From the NCBI GenBank assembly GCA_009731375.1, contig BJOX01000022.1:1332498-1361523 (forward strand): a stretch of 29,026 nt of DNA, written 5' to 3'. A program made the position numbers and the translations under genes. Origin of the DNA: Paulinella micropora. Its lineage: Eukaryota > Cercozoa > Imbricatea > Euglyphida. The stretch's first letter is position 1. Each line of letters begins with the position of its first letter. The notes under the pieces are model-generated. The model worked only from the letters and a program-made list of their open reading frames with translations. It made no database searches and was not told where the DNA came from. Positions 18,475 to 28,469 of the stretch are shown one piece after another.

Positions 18475-18478
18475 AAAA

Positions 18479-18727
18479 ATGTTAATATTATTATTTGTAT
18501 GCTCTGTGTTAGGTCGGACAGCCTGCGACTTTTACTCACGGGTAAGCGAAAAAAAGAATGAGAGTTGTGCTTATTGTATAAAGCAAGGTATTGAAACTAA
18601 ATTTAAATGTGTGTATAAGCCTATGAGTGATTGGTGTGTTAGTTTTGATGATGCGGTTCCTTTAATCTGCTCAAATGATGCTATGTGGTATAAAACTCAA
18701 GTATATGAATGCTCACTTCTTACTTGA
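18479..18727 (+). CDS. Small secreted cysteine-rich protein
   Basis: 82 residues. The N terminus MLILLFVCSVLGRTAC is a signal-peptide-like hydrophobic segment with a plausible cleavage site near the first Cys. The mature part has several Cys (SCAYC, FKCVY, DWCVS, LICSN, YECSL), consistent with a disulfide-stabilised small fold. It has its own TTTGATATATAA motif. Its 3' end overlaps by 15 bases the end of the convergent membrane-protein gene. Function unknown; it may be a secreted effector or a virion-surface or lumenal factor. Confidence 0.6.
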   Translation: MLILLFVCSVLGRTACDFYSRVSEKKNESCAYCIKQGIETKFKCVYKPMSDWCVSFDDAVPLICSNDAMWYKTQVYECSLLT

Positions 18728-19069
18728 AGAAGGTGATGGAAGGCAAATTCCTATGAGTAAAGTCAAAATTCCGACATAAGTATTAGCAACCTCACAAGGT
18801 AAGTTCTTTTCAGATAGCCTCACGATACAAAGGGTTATAATAGCGATAACGATACCCATTTGAAATAAGTATTTAATAAGTCGGCTGTCGGTCGGTCTGT
18901 TTTTTATACAACAACAATTCCAGTTATCCTCCAATTCGTGCTCTACCTTTTTTTCCTCAGTCTTTAGTTCTACTTCAAGAACACGAGACTTTAATTCTGG
19001 AGTTAGTTCGCCATCCATATTCATAATAGGTGGAGGTCTGTGAAGTCTAGTTGTATTATTGTTTGACAT
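18713..19069 (-). CDS. Two-TM virion membrane-type protein
   Basis: 118 residues. The cytoplasmic-type charged N half contains ELTPELKSRVLEVELK, then WNCCCIKNRPTDSRLIKY, then two hydrophobic segments (FQMGIVIAIITLCIVRL and YVGILTLLIGICL), ending PSPSSSKK. I associate this layout (W-CC, KY-Q, two TMs, PSPS tail) with a small PLV/giant-virus membrane protein. It may sit in an inner membrane or the host membrane. The ATG overlaps the stop of the fibre gene, which indicates co-transcription with it. Confidence 0.65.
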   Translation of the reverse strand: MSNNNTTRLHRPPPIMNMDGELTPELKSRVLEVELKTEEKKVEHELEDNWNCCCIKNRPTDSRLIKYLFQMGIVIAIITLCIVRLSEKNLPCEVANTYVGILTLLIGICLPSPSSSKK

Positions 19070-22000
19070 TTGAAAAAACGACTGCTCTGATTTCTGCTAA
19101 TTGGTTTGCTTGGTCTTGTAATATATTAAATAAAGTTTTATTTTCTTTTTCTAAATTAACTAACTTTTCTGATAATTGTTGAACCGCTTTAATTAACGGG
19201 GCGATAAACTCGGAATAACCTATACCATAACCGACATCACCACTATCAACACATTTAACATCTTCTGGATTAACGCTCACACCCTTCAATTCGCATTCTT
19301 TTCTTTGCTTTGGACACGGAACCATAATTGTTTCTTTTATAAAACCGCCAAAATCTAGCATATTCATTTCTGTTAGTATTTCTTCTAATTCCTGTGCTAT
19401 TAAGCCAGTCCTACATTTTTTTTATCATCAATCATACGATAGCAGACTGGTTTTAACTTATTAATAAAATCTAAGCCTAAGCATTCCTTTATATCTTCTT
19501 TTTTTCTCCTGTCTGAATATTGAATTGGATTAGACAATACCCATAATTGTCCATCGCTTGCTTTCAAAGACATTAAAGCAGTATTTGAACTATTCTCCCA
19601 TATGAACCCACTCGTTGAAGAATTATTCACTCTAAATCTAATAGCATAAGAAGTTAATCCTCCGCCTACTCCTCCTGCTGGTGCTGTTCCTCCATTTAAT
19701 ACTTTATTTGCTCGAGACTGAGACATATAAATTCCCCAATTTGGATCAGCAGTATCCCATACAAATATTCCTCTCGCATTCGTCCCGTCTGTTTGTCCTT
19801 GAATTCCTATTTTCGCTCCATTATTAGTTGTGGTCGTTAGCAACCCAGAATATGTAATTCCCGCACTAGCCGTTATCAATCCTTTTGTCCATAAAGTTCC
19901 GTTTGCACCATTCAATGACATTAATAGTTGCTCCCCTGAATTCTCCCATACAAATCCCATTGTAGCATCATTAGCAGTCCTAAAACGAAAACTATATGAA
20001 CTAAAATCATTTCCTGAAACAGCCAAAGCATTTGCCAAACTTCTAGTGTTTCCAACTCCACCAGATGCAGCATAGATTCCCCAACTTGTATTAGTGGTAT
20101 CCCATAGAAATATTCCTTTAGCATTTGTTCCGTCTGTTAGTCCCTGAATTCCTATTTTCGCCCCACTGGCATTCGTTACTGACGTTAGTGTGCCAGTGTA
20201 TGTAATCCCCGCATTCGCAGTTAGTAAGCCACTTGTTGTTAACGTGGTTGTAGATATACCCGCATTCGCCGTTATTAGTCCTGCTGTGCTTATATTCATC
20301 GCCTCAGACCATGTTATATTGCTTCCTGCTAAAAGCGATTTTATTGTTTCCTTTTGATATTTGGAAATTTGAACCAGCATTACTTGATTTCCAGTTAGCG
20401 CCATCCCAATAAGAATCAAAGTTTATGGATATGTTGTCGTGTGACCAGAAAAACTGGATAGATGTGTCTGCCGTCGTTATTGCCTGTATATGTGGCCCCG
20501 CAATGTTGTTCGTCGTTCCATACAACTCTAAGCCTCCTGTCGCCCCTGTGCGTTTCGTTGTATTGCCTATGATTATTGGCTTACCTGATGCTGTTGTTAT
20601 TTTGTAGCTTGTTGTAATGTTGTCGTAGTTATTCCTGCGGTTGAAGTAAATGTTCCAGCACTTGTTATGTTGTTTGAATTCATATCCAAAGCACCATAAA
20701 ACCGCATACCACCGGCATAGTTAAAACGGACAATGTCAGATGAAGCACTTTTATTGTCCAAAAGTTTGAAATATAGAGTCCCGCCCCTTTTACATCAAAT
20801 GCTACATTAGTGAATACATAACCTCTTTGGTCTGCGGTTCCACTTGTAGCGGTATTTAGAGTAAATAAGAAATATTTAATCACCTGATGTCTGTGAAAAG
20901 AATATATCTCCTCCATTTTGGTTTAATATCCTCGCCCCATTATATGTTATATTTCCACCATTAATGATAACTTGATTATTAAAATCAGCCGTTTGTGTTA
21001 AAGTTAGATATTTTATCACAGTGCTCGTCCCGTTGAATGTTTTAATTCCTGTTATTGTTTGGTCTCCTGTTAGTTTCACACAATCGTCATCCAGATATTG
21101 CCTATTTACCGCTTCATTCGCATTTTGTGGTGCTCCTAGATTAACAATCCTACTACTATTACCATCTAAGCCAGTAGCATTAAACCACGAAACAATCGTC
21201 CCGTCAATAATAAAACTTATTTTTTTCGCAGAAATTTCAAAGTTGTAATATGTTGCCGTGTTCATATCCAAACTAGCAATTGACCCGATATTACTGGTAG
21301 AATTGAAAACAATGAATGTTCCCTTTGTTGTTGAATTTATTGAATTTCCAGTTATTTCAACACCACTGCTATATGTCTTAATTCCTGCTATTGTTTGGTT
21401 TCCTGAGGTTTTAACTGCCGAACCATCAAGAACAGAAACATCCACACCATCAACAAGATTTACATTTGTTATATTTTGATTTCCCATATTTAGTCCTCCC
21501 GTCATACTAGCAGTGCCGTCTAATCTAAGAAAGGGCGAGTTTGTGTTTCTCCATTGTCCAGTGCTATAAATGAGTAGTTGATTATCTGATGCTGTTGTTA
21601 TAATCACATCGCTATGTGTATCAATACTTCCACTCGCCGACACTTTCGCCGTGTTCGCATCATGCTCTGATAGCCAAGTTGTGATAGACCTGCCATTTAG
21701 TTGATTTACATTTGTAATGTTTTGACTTTTCATATCAAGACCATCACTCTCATTTAATTATACTGCTAAATGTTTTAATTCCTGCTATGGTTTGGTCTCC
21801 TTTTAGTTTAACCACCGAACCATCAACTGCGAGATTAGCAAGATTAATTCCATTATATGTAGAAGCCCCTGAAATAGCAAAACCGCCCATATGTAGTCCT
21901 CCCGTCATACTGGCTGTGCCGTCTAATCTAAGAAAGGGTGAAGTCGTATTTCTCCATTGCCCCGTGCTATAAATGAGTAATTGGTTATCTGCTGGGAAGC

Positions 22001-22823
22001 CTGTTATTGTCACATCGCTGTGGCTGTCTATACTTCCAGCTGCTGACACTTTATCATTATTATCATTATGCTCAAATATCCATTTATCAACATCTTTTGT
22101 ATTTAGTAAATTTACTCCTGTTATATTCAAATATCCGCCCATACTAATATTACCGAATTCATCAACATTTATCGGAAATGTTTTATTTACCCAGTTTATT
22201 GAAGTATATGTGAGATAACTATTAGTGGCTATTGGTGCGGTTATGACTACATCAGAAAGTGTATCAATTGAACCGAGGGTGATATTCTTCCATTTACCAT
22301 CTACATCATTATATGTTAAATATTGACCGACCACTGGTGCAGATATGTCAGTGTCAATCAGATTGTATAGACTGGTTTGATGCGGATTGGAAGTACTGTT
22401 TCTGTGTTGAGTTGAGGCTTTGACTTCGTCGTTGTCCCTCACTCGTTGCTCTGTATAGTATAAATTTTTCCTTCTTTGATGTCAGTCGTTGATTTTAAAG
22501 CGAGACGTGTGTCAAAGCGGTTATCAGTCCAATAATAATTAAGCCCTTTTTTAGGTCTGTTATTGATTTTAAAGCGAGACGTGTATCAAAGCGGTTATCA
22601 GTCCAATAATAATTAAGCCCTTCTTTTAGGTCTGTTGTTGATTTTAAAGTGAGCAGTGTATCAAATCGCGCATCAGTATAATAAAGATTTATTGGGTCGG
22701 AATCTTCTGGCACTCTGTCTGTATTCAGACCGACATGTTCGTGTTCGTTAAGTCTAAGTTTGCGATTGATAGGCTGTCTGTCGCGATTTCTGACAAGCAG
22801 AGTAATGATTTATATTGACTCAT
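19056..22823 (-). pseudogene. Long tail/vertex fibre with S74 self-cleaving chaperone (multiply frameshifted)
   Basis: One gene spread over at least seven overlapping minus-strand frames (22713-22495, 22442-21750, 21733-20876, 20916-20680, 20525-20304, 20419-19400, 19367-19056), roughly 1250 codons. The ATG at 22823 (MSQYK) is followed after a missing base by ITLLVRNRDRQP. Next come three ~75-bp repeats (YYWTDNRFDTRLALKS), then repeated units LIYSTGQWRNT...RLDGTASMTGGL and KIGIQGLTDGTNAKGIFLWD, all typical of trimeric receptor-binding fibres. The C terminus is a Peptidase_S74 intramolecular chaperone: YSDRRKKEDIKECLGLDFI with the Ser-Asp cleavage site, then GVGY-like GYGIGYSEFIAPLIKAVQQL and a final coiled coil. 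It would bind host cells. The many breaks imply decay or sequencing indels. Confidence 0.75.
22484..22665. repeat. ~75-bp tandem repeats at fibre N terminus
   Basis: gattttaaagcgagacgtgt and caaagcggttatcagtccaa recur about every 75 bp, with two close copies and a diverged third (gattttaaagtgagcagtgt, 22641 onward). Each encodes one YYWTDNRFDTRL-type unit of the fibre. Confidence 0.8.
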
Positions 22824-22881
22824 TATATATCAAATAAATATTTAATTTTAAAAATACTAAAATATAATAATCTTAGTATAA

Positions 22882-23407
22882 ATGCCGTCTCCCGAAGCAA
22901 GTCGTAAGAACTGGGGTAAAGCTGTGGAAAGTATTCAGAGCAACAAGCAACATAAGGTTGAAATAGCGAAAGAGAAATTAGCAAAGTGTAAAAGGCTTAT
23001 GTAGGCGATGATGAAGAGATGGAGGAAAAGATAAACCGCATGGCCGAAATGGGTGTTGCTAATGACATTATTAATGGAAAAGACCAAGATGATACACCTG
23101 AAGAAAGCAGTGAGAGCGATGAAGAATGTGATTTTACAGACATTATCGCAGAAAAGATGGCTAAGATGAAAATAAAAAGAAAGAAAGCGGAAGCAAAGAA
23201 GAAAGTAAGTAAAAGCCTGTGCCTGAGCCTGAACCTGATGAGAGCGAAAGCGAAAGTGAAGAAAGTGAAGAAGAGCCGAAGCCTAAATCTAAAAAAGGAA
23301 ATGGTAAGAAGTCGAACATATCTGTTAATGTTTATAATCAAGCAGAGAAGCCAAGCAAGAAAGAAAAAAATAATGATGATGTCTCAAAAATGTTTTTAAA
23401 ATTTTGA
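22882..23407 (+). pseudogene. Acidic, Ser/Glu/Lys-rich viral protein, two frameshifts
   Basis: The ATG at 22882 gives MPSPEASRKNWGKAVESIQS and stops after about 40 codons at a TAG. Coding continues in another frame from just before it (GDDEEMEEKINRMAEMGVAN..., 23019 frame), then in a third (PEPEPDESESESEESEEE..., 23219 frame), ending VSKMFLKF at 23407. It is about 170 residues in total and strongly charged, probably disordered, with conserved-looking ends. Divergent from the fibre gene. Function unknown. This is the last clearly viral gene before the retroelement junction. Confidence 0.55.
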
Positions 23408-23416
23408 TAATATATC

Positions 23417-23518
23417 ATGGACTACAAACATAGTCAGCAACAACAACAAGAAACTCCTGAGCATACAGAGAGGAAAGAAAAACTAGGGGAATATAAAAGA
23501 AGAGGAGGAGACGACTGA
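23417..23518 (+). CDS. Truncated viral ORF at the PLV/retroelement junction
   Basis: 33 codons from ATG, MDYKHSQQQQQETPEHTERK, then ending in retroelement-type sequence. It starts 9 bases after the acidic gene's stop, like a normal next viral gene, but the downstream DNA is Ty3 pol. It is probably a chimeric fragment that marks the right breakpoint within 23450-23500. Confidence 0.3.
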   Translation: MDYKHSQQQQQETPEHTERKEKLGEYKRRGGDD

Positions 23519-25778
23519 GGTCTGTACTGAACCTCCACAGGAAAATCGAAGCGAGCTTGATGAAGACCCGGAAAGGGTAGGTTTGGAGGACGATACTATT
23601 CATATCGCCTCGCCTACCGCGTGGAGGCAGTAACAGGCGACGGATCCGGAGTTCAAGGAGCTCATAACGTTATACAAGAACCCTAATGAGCTTAAAAAGA
23701 CTCCACAGATCAAAGATCAGATGAAGGAGATGGCGTGGAGAGATGGGCTATTGTGGTACAAGGGCCAGCATGGCAAATTTGCATCACAGAATGACAAATG
23801 GACTCTCTGGGTACCAGAGAAGTTGAGGCGCTTTATATATGTCGCAGCTCATAACTGCCCCTTACTGGCACATCCGGGTCGACAAAGAACTCATTGGTTC
23901 ATAGCGAGGCGATTTTGGTGGAAAGGGATGAAGGAGGAGATAGACAGGGAAGTGGACGCATGCATCCCATGCAAAACCACAAAGACACCGCTGAAGGCGA
24001 ACTTTGGCCTGATCGGTACATTCCCGTTACACGCCGGGATGTTTGAATTTTTACACATCGATCATGTGGGACCTTTCCCCGAATCGGCAGAAGGGTACAG
24101 ATACCTTCTTACCGCAATAGATCGAGCCACCAATTATGTCTGGGTTGTTCCTGTTAAGGACGCTACAGGCAAGACAACTGCGGAGGCTCTGATCGATAGG
24201 ATCGTCTCGCAGATCGGAGTGCCTAGAAAGATATGTTCTGATCGAGGTTCTGACTTTAATAATGAAGTCATCGACAGACTATCTAAGTACTACGGGATGA
24301 AATGGCAATATGTTACTGCCTATAACCCGAGAGCGAATGGCAAGATCGAGCGGGTACATAGACCTCTCAAAGCCTCGCTTAAGATGTACTGTATGAAGAA
24401 GGAGAATCAGAGAGCCTGGGTGGAGGCAGCACCTTCATTTGCCTTTGCAATGAACTGTCTACCCTCATCGGCATTAGGAGGAGCCAGGAGCTCAGTCTCG
24501 CCATATCAATTGGTTTACGGCCGAGAGCCTAATATCCCAACCTCACTTCTGCATCCAAAAGACACTTGGGCAGATGAGGATGAGTTGTTCGGGATGAGAC
24601 TAAGAGCGAAGATGGAGGCGGAACAAATAGTTGCGGCGCACAGGGAGGCGGAGCGCAGAAAGACTGACGCACAAGGAGTGCGACAAGCGCACTTAGATCA
24701 AGTCCGTTTCCAGGTTGGGGATATTGTACTCTTGTACCATCCTCAAGTCCCTAAGGGGGTTAGCTCTAAGCTGTTTACCCACTGGAAAGGACCATACCAG
24801 ATCATGGAACAGATGGGACCTCTGAATTATAAGATCAGGGGTAGAGGGAAGGTGCAGATTGTGAATGTTCGAAGGCTGATCAAATATGACCCCTTCTTAC
24901 TTGAGGATGAATCCGTTGAGGAGGCGTTGAAACGGATGAAGGAGGACTTCAAAGAGGTACCGCCTATACAGAAGGAGGATACCTTAGAGGAGGAGAATGC
25001 CTATCGGGCACCGGTCACGGAGAAGGAGGAGACCGAGAAGGAGAGTAAGGAAGACTCAAACCGCAAAAGCGCGGCGGGGACTCAGTCTAAAGCCCCCATA
25101 GTCCGCGGCGGTACGAAGGAGAAGTTCACGGAGGCGCAGAGGAGGAGAGCGCAAAACGATCTCATCTTCGACCAACCGAGGAAGGTGGCAAGGTCGACGC
25201 GAGCGACGGATGTCCATGGAGGAGGAGGGGAGAAGGACACTAACCCGAACGCGGGTAATGTGGACATTCGACATGTGCGATGGAAGGAAGGAGAGGCGAT
25301 TGCGGCCATCAAGTGGGTCCGAGACGCTTTTTATCTGTTGAGACCGGCAGAATCTCATGTTGCCGATGACACTCTCTCAGATCTTTATCTCATGCGAGCT
25401 GTGGCGGTCCCGCAGACTACACGGGCAGCACGGACATCGAAGAGATCCTTAGCAGCAAAAACGATACAACCGGTACTCCATTTTTGGAGAAGCATGGACC
25501 CTGTTGAGGATCCAAAAGCTAGACAATATTTACCGGTGTACAAAGACGCGAAAAATCTCGAGACATGGGATGATACTATTACCCTTCGAGACAAAGACCA
25601 CACTGCGTGGACTATTCAGTCACTGCCTAGAGGAGTGCTTGACATTCCTTTTGACATATCTTTGGGCGCCATCCCTAACAAAATATGGGAGATTCTGGAG
25701 GAGTCGAAGTTTGACTTGACTTTTGTTGGCGGCCCGCCACCTGGCAAAGGGGTTCGCGCAAGGCGACGAAGGCAGTAA
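23487..25778 (+). pseudogene. pol: Ty3/gypsy pol fragment with integrase and long C-terminal extension
   Basis: The frame is open from 23487 except for one TAA at 23631-23633 (TAWRQ-stop-QATDPEF). From the ATG at 23721 it encodes 685 residues. A zinc-binding HHCC (H44, H51, C81, C84) precedes the catalytic core D114 (FLHIDHVG), D174 (ICSDRGSDFN) and E210 (NGKIERVHR), with 35 residues between D174 and E210, the DD35E signature. A GPY/F module (WKGPYQIMEQMGPLNYKI, ~355-375) follows. Residues ~400-685 form an unusual extension: charged and disordered, then a folded-looking part (GVLDIPFDISLGAIP) ending GKGVRARRRRQ; no chromodomain is recognised. The integrase inserts element DNA. RT and RNase H are absent because the viral block abuts on the left. 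Confidence 0.88.
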
Positions 25779-26436
25779 GTGACATTTTTTTCTTTTATCA
25801 CGCGTCGGACATTGAAAGCTGCATGTGGATTAATCTCATAGTGCCCATGTCAGATCATGTCTTATTAAAATGTTTTTATACCATTGTTGTTACTTGGCAT
25901 TTTTATCGCAACATATGAGTGCGAGGGTCAATCGGCAAATGGATACGACACCGTATAAGGGGATCGCTTGTGAGTTTAGCGATGGTGTTCCTGGTACGAC
26001 CCTGCTTCAAGTATCCAGGGTGATGTTCTCAAAAAATGTTCTCATAGTAGACATATTAAATTTTTTTCTTTGGATATACTTAATATCGTCATACCAGCAC
26101 GGTCCGTCTCTACTTGTGTCGGCATATCGCATGGTCGGGCTCACTCACCCCGGCTTTGGATATAGTTATTAGGTCTGGCCCCCTAGTACTATATTAAGGT
26201 AACCGATTGAATACAAGGGTATGTTATTAAAAGACAATGTATTTACTGATCGGAAGTGTTTTTGGAGAAGGAGAAAAATTATAACGCTGCTTTTATTGCA
26301 ATAGTAATACTATTTGTTCTTGACATACTGCCTCAGAATTAAGTTACGGGGGGGACAACAAGTGTGGAAGGAGGAGTTTTTATTTACAAAAACGAGGCTG
26401 GAGATTTATAGTTGACTCGTGTCTGGCGTATGCGTT
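25779..26436. other. 3' region of the retroelement, no convincing gene
   Basis: The stretch after the integrase stop contains a weak plus-strand ORF (25870-26172) with hydrophobic runs but no recognisable family. A purine/G tract, ttacgggggggacaaca, near 26343-26358 resembles the polypurine tract that precedes a Ty3 3' LTR, and TGTGGAAGGAGG follows. Confidence 0.35.
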
Positions 26437-27181
26437 TTATATATCCACTGCACCGTCTATCCGTGGGTTAATGCACTTAGTTGCGACACCCCGTAGCGTT
26501 TGTGCAGAAAAGAAATCAGCAATTATATGACGAAAATATTGCATATTTCCGTCATAAAAACGGGAAGGGGTACTGTAGGCATCACCCCCCGGATAGCCGG
26601 TAAAAAGTACCCTTTTTCTGGTGTCAGGTGCACCTAGTTTTTTCCCATTATTTTCAATATCGTTTGGCCGGATTTGACCTAATGCCATTTTAACCTTGGT
26701 CTGTTGAAGTTTTCTTTTCGGCTTCACTGAGCTAATATAACGAGACATCATTCTCTTTTGGGGATTTGTGTCTGGTTGTATTAATATTACCGACTTTTTA
26801 TTGAGCTATCTTCGGGGATTGTAACAGATTATTAAGTTAGGCAGTCTCACAGGTTACAGAGCCTTGTAGCGTGAACGTTAGGTAGACTTTATTCACTTAT
26901 AGCGTATTATCGGGGCGTGAGGAAGGCTGCCACCGAAAGTACGAACTGGTGTACGTGCGGCTGTCACTAAATATTTGAATTTGGTGTGTGTGCGGAAGGC
27001 TACCACAGACACACTAGGCGGATCGTGCGGACTGAGGCTGCCACCTAGCTGCTAGAATAACGTTAATAACTAATAATTTCCTAACGCCATCCCCGGCTTC
27101 TCTACCTATAGAGAAAACAATCTCGGTAGTTGAGCCCTACTCCTACCGTAGGCTTCCGCCCTTGGTACGCCCGAATTCAAT
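26359..27181 (+). repeat. Possible 3' LTR and leader region (boundaries uncertain)
   Basis: It lies between the candidate polypurine tract after pol and the ATG of a gag-like ORF. It has no plus-strand gene, and there is a moderately GC-rich leader-like part at 26900-27180. No second LTR copy is in the window for comparison, so this is inferred from position only. Confidence 0.3.
26437..26751 (-). CDS. Antisense hypothetical ORF in the retroelement 3' region
   Basis: 104 codons with normal amino-acid composition (KKLGAPDTRKRVLFTGYPGG, FFSAQTLRGVATKCINPRID). It begins MMSRYISSVKPKRK. It is not recognised and lies antisense to the retroelement inside the putative LTR. It may be a chance ORF. 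Confidence 0.3.
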   Translation of the reverse strand: MMSRYISSVKPKRKLQQTKVKMALGQIRPNDIENNGKKLGAPDTRKRVLFTGYPGGDAYSTPSRFYDGNMQYFRHIIADFFSAQTLRGVATKCINPRIDGAVDI

Positions 27182-27679
27182 ATGGCGTATAAAGGTTCTG
27201 ATTTAGTTAAGATGAGGCTAGACCCTCCAAAGTTCGACCATGGAAAGGACTGGGAGTTGTTCGAATACACCTTTACGTCAGTCATAGGTGTCACACACCC
27301 AGAAATACTATCTATGATTCCAGGCTTTGAGTCTCACCCCTTAGCAAAACCTATACAACTGCCCAAACGTCCTGAATCCCCTACTAATGCACCCTGGATG
27401 TCAGCCAAAAAGGAAGAGGAAGACGGAGAGGAGGAAGAGGAGACAGTAGTGAAGGTAGAAGGTAAAGATAAGGGAAAGAAAGGAGAGAGTCGAGAATCAA
27501 CAAGTGCACAAACGGCCTCTGCCCCCGTTACCATCATACCTACGGAACAAAAATCCGAGGTACCAGTGTTAACGGGGAAGAGTAGACCCTCACCGCTATT
27601 TGCACTACAATTTGGTGCTAAGTATTATGAGCATCATCTGAGAGAGAAGGAAGCTAGACTGAATATTACACAAAATTGA
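27182..27679 (+). CDS. Gag-like N-terminal protein or small retroelement ORF
   Basis: 165 residues from a clean ATG. N-terminal MRLDPPKFDHGKDWELFEYT resembles the start of Gag-type proteins (a 'PKF.G...WE.FE..F' pattern). The middle is acidic/Lys-rich (KEEEDGEEEEETVVKVEGKD) and the C terminus reads PLFALQFGAKYYEHHLREKE. It stops early, with no capsid or zinc-finger part following. If Gag, it would belong to a second, tandem element downstream of the LTR region, truncated here. Low certainty. Confidence 0.4.
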   Translation: MAYKGSDLVKMRLDPPKFDHGKDWELFEYTFTSVIGVTHPEILSMIPGFESHPLAKPIQLPKRPESPTNAPWMSAKKEEEDGEEEEETVVKVEGKDKGKKGESRESTSAQTASAPVTIIPTEQKSEVPVLTGKSRPSPLFALQFGAKYYEHHLREKEARLNITQN

Positions 27680-28318
27680 GTTGAACTATTACTACTTGAA
27701 CTGATTATGCTTGTTTTCTTTTAACTTGAACTAGTACCAGCGAGCGCCTGTGACAGTGCTTACTAGTATTCACTATCACTCTTCGCAGATGTTGATCTCG
27801 GTGACATTAGCCTTCTCGAAATGGCCAGGGGGTCATTGTATCTCCCCATCCCGGAAAGTGTTGGAAAACATCATTTTCCGCACCACCAGGTGTGCTTATG
27901 TAATTTATAAACGTCACGAGACCCGCGCATGCCTGTCCACAAACCACGAAATAAAAGATGCCAACACGCAAATCGAGAATGTGATCAAAACAAAGTCCCA
28001 TTCACAAAGGAAAGCTTACCGCCCATATTGCGCCGTCTCGCAGGCAATCGCGTGGGCCTAAACAAGTGCGCCATTTGCGACATGGCTCACCTGCTTTGTA
28101 TGCAGCTTTTTTAGATGGCTACACAAAGTAAAGATGAACGATGGGGATCATGGGGCCTGTTTGTCGAATCTGCCTGCAACTGGTGATTGTTTCCGACCTT
28201 TTTTGTCCTTCATGCGTGGCAATCAAAGCATAGACTGCATAAGAACCTGTTCCAAAAGATATGACAAAACCAGAAAAACGTTCAGAGTCTACGATTGCGT
28301 CTGTATCTATCCTGCTCT
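27680..28318. other. Unassigned non-coding DNA
   Basis: Only short ORFs in conflicting frames are present. I see no RNA gene, no recognisable transposon motif and no repeat of note. Confidence 0.5.
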
Positions 28319-28344
28319 GTTTGTGTGTGTGTATGTGTGTGTGT

Positions 28345-28392
<48 letters not shown>

Positions 28393-28403
28393 CTCGCTCT
28401 TTC

Positions 28404-28469
<66 letters not shown>

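Noticed and set aside
17188-18539. Five other long ORFs overlapping the GC-rich block on both strands
   Set aside because: GC-rich DNA has few stop codons. Their products are Arg/Gly/Ala/Pro-rich with no natural composition, and only the 17219 frame shows strong third-position G/C bias.
21021-22218. Plus-strand ORFs opposite the fibre
   Set aside because: They are shadows of the fibre frames, with no recognisable motif or start context.
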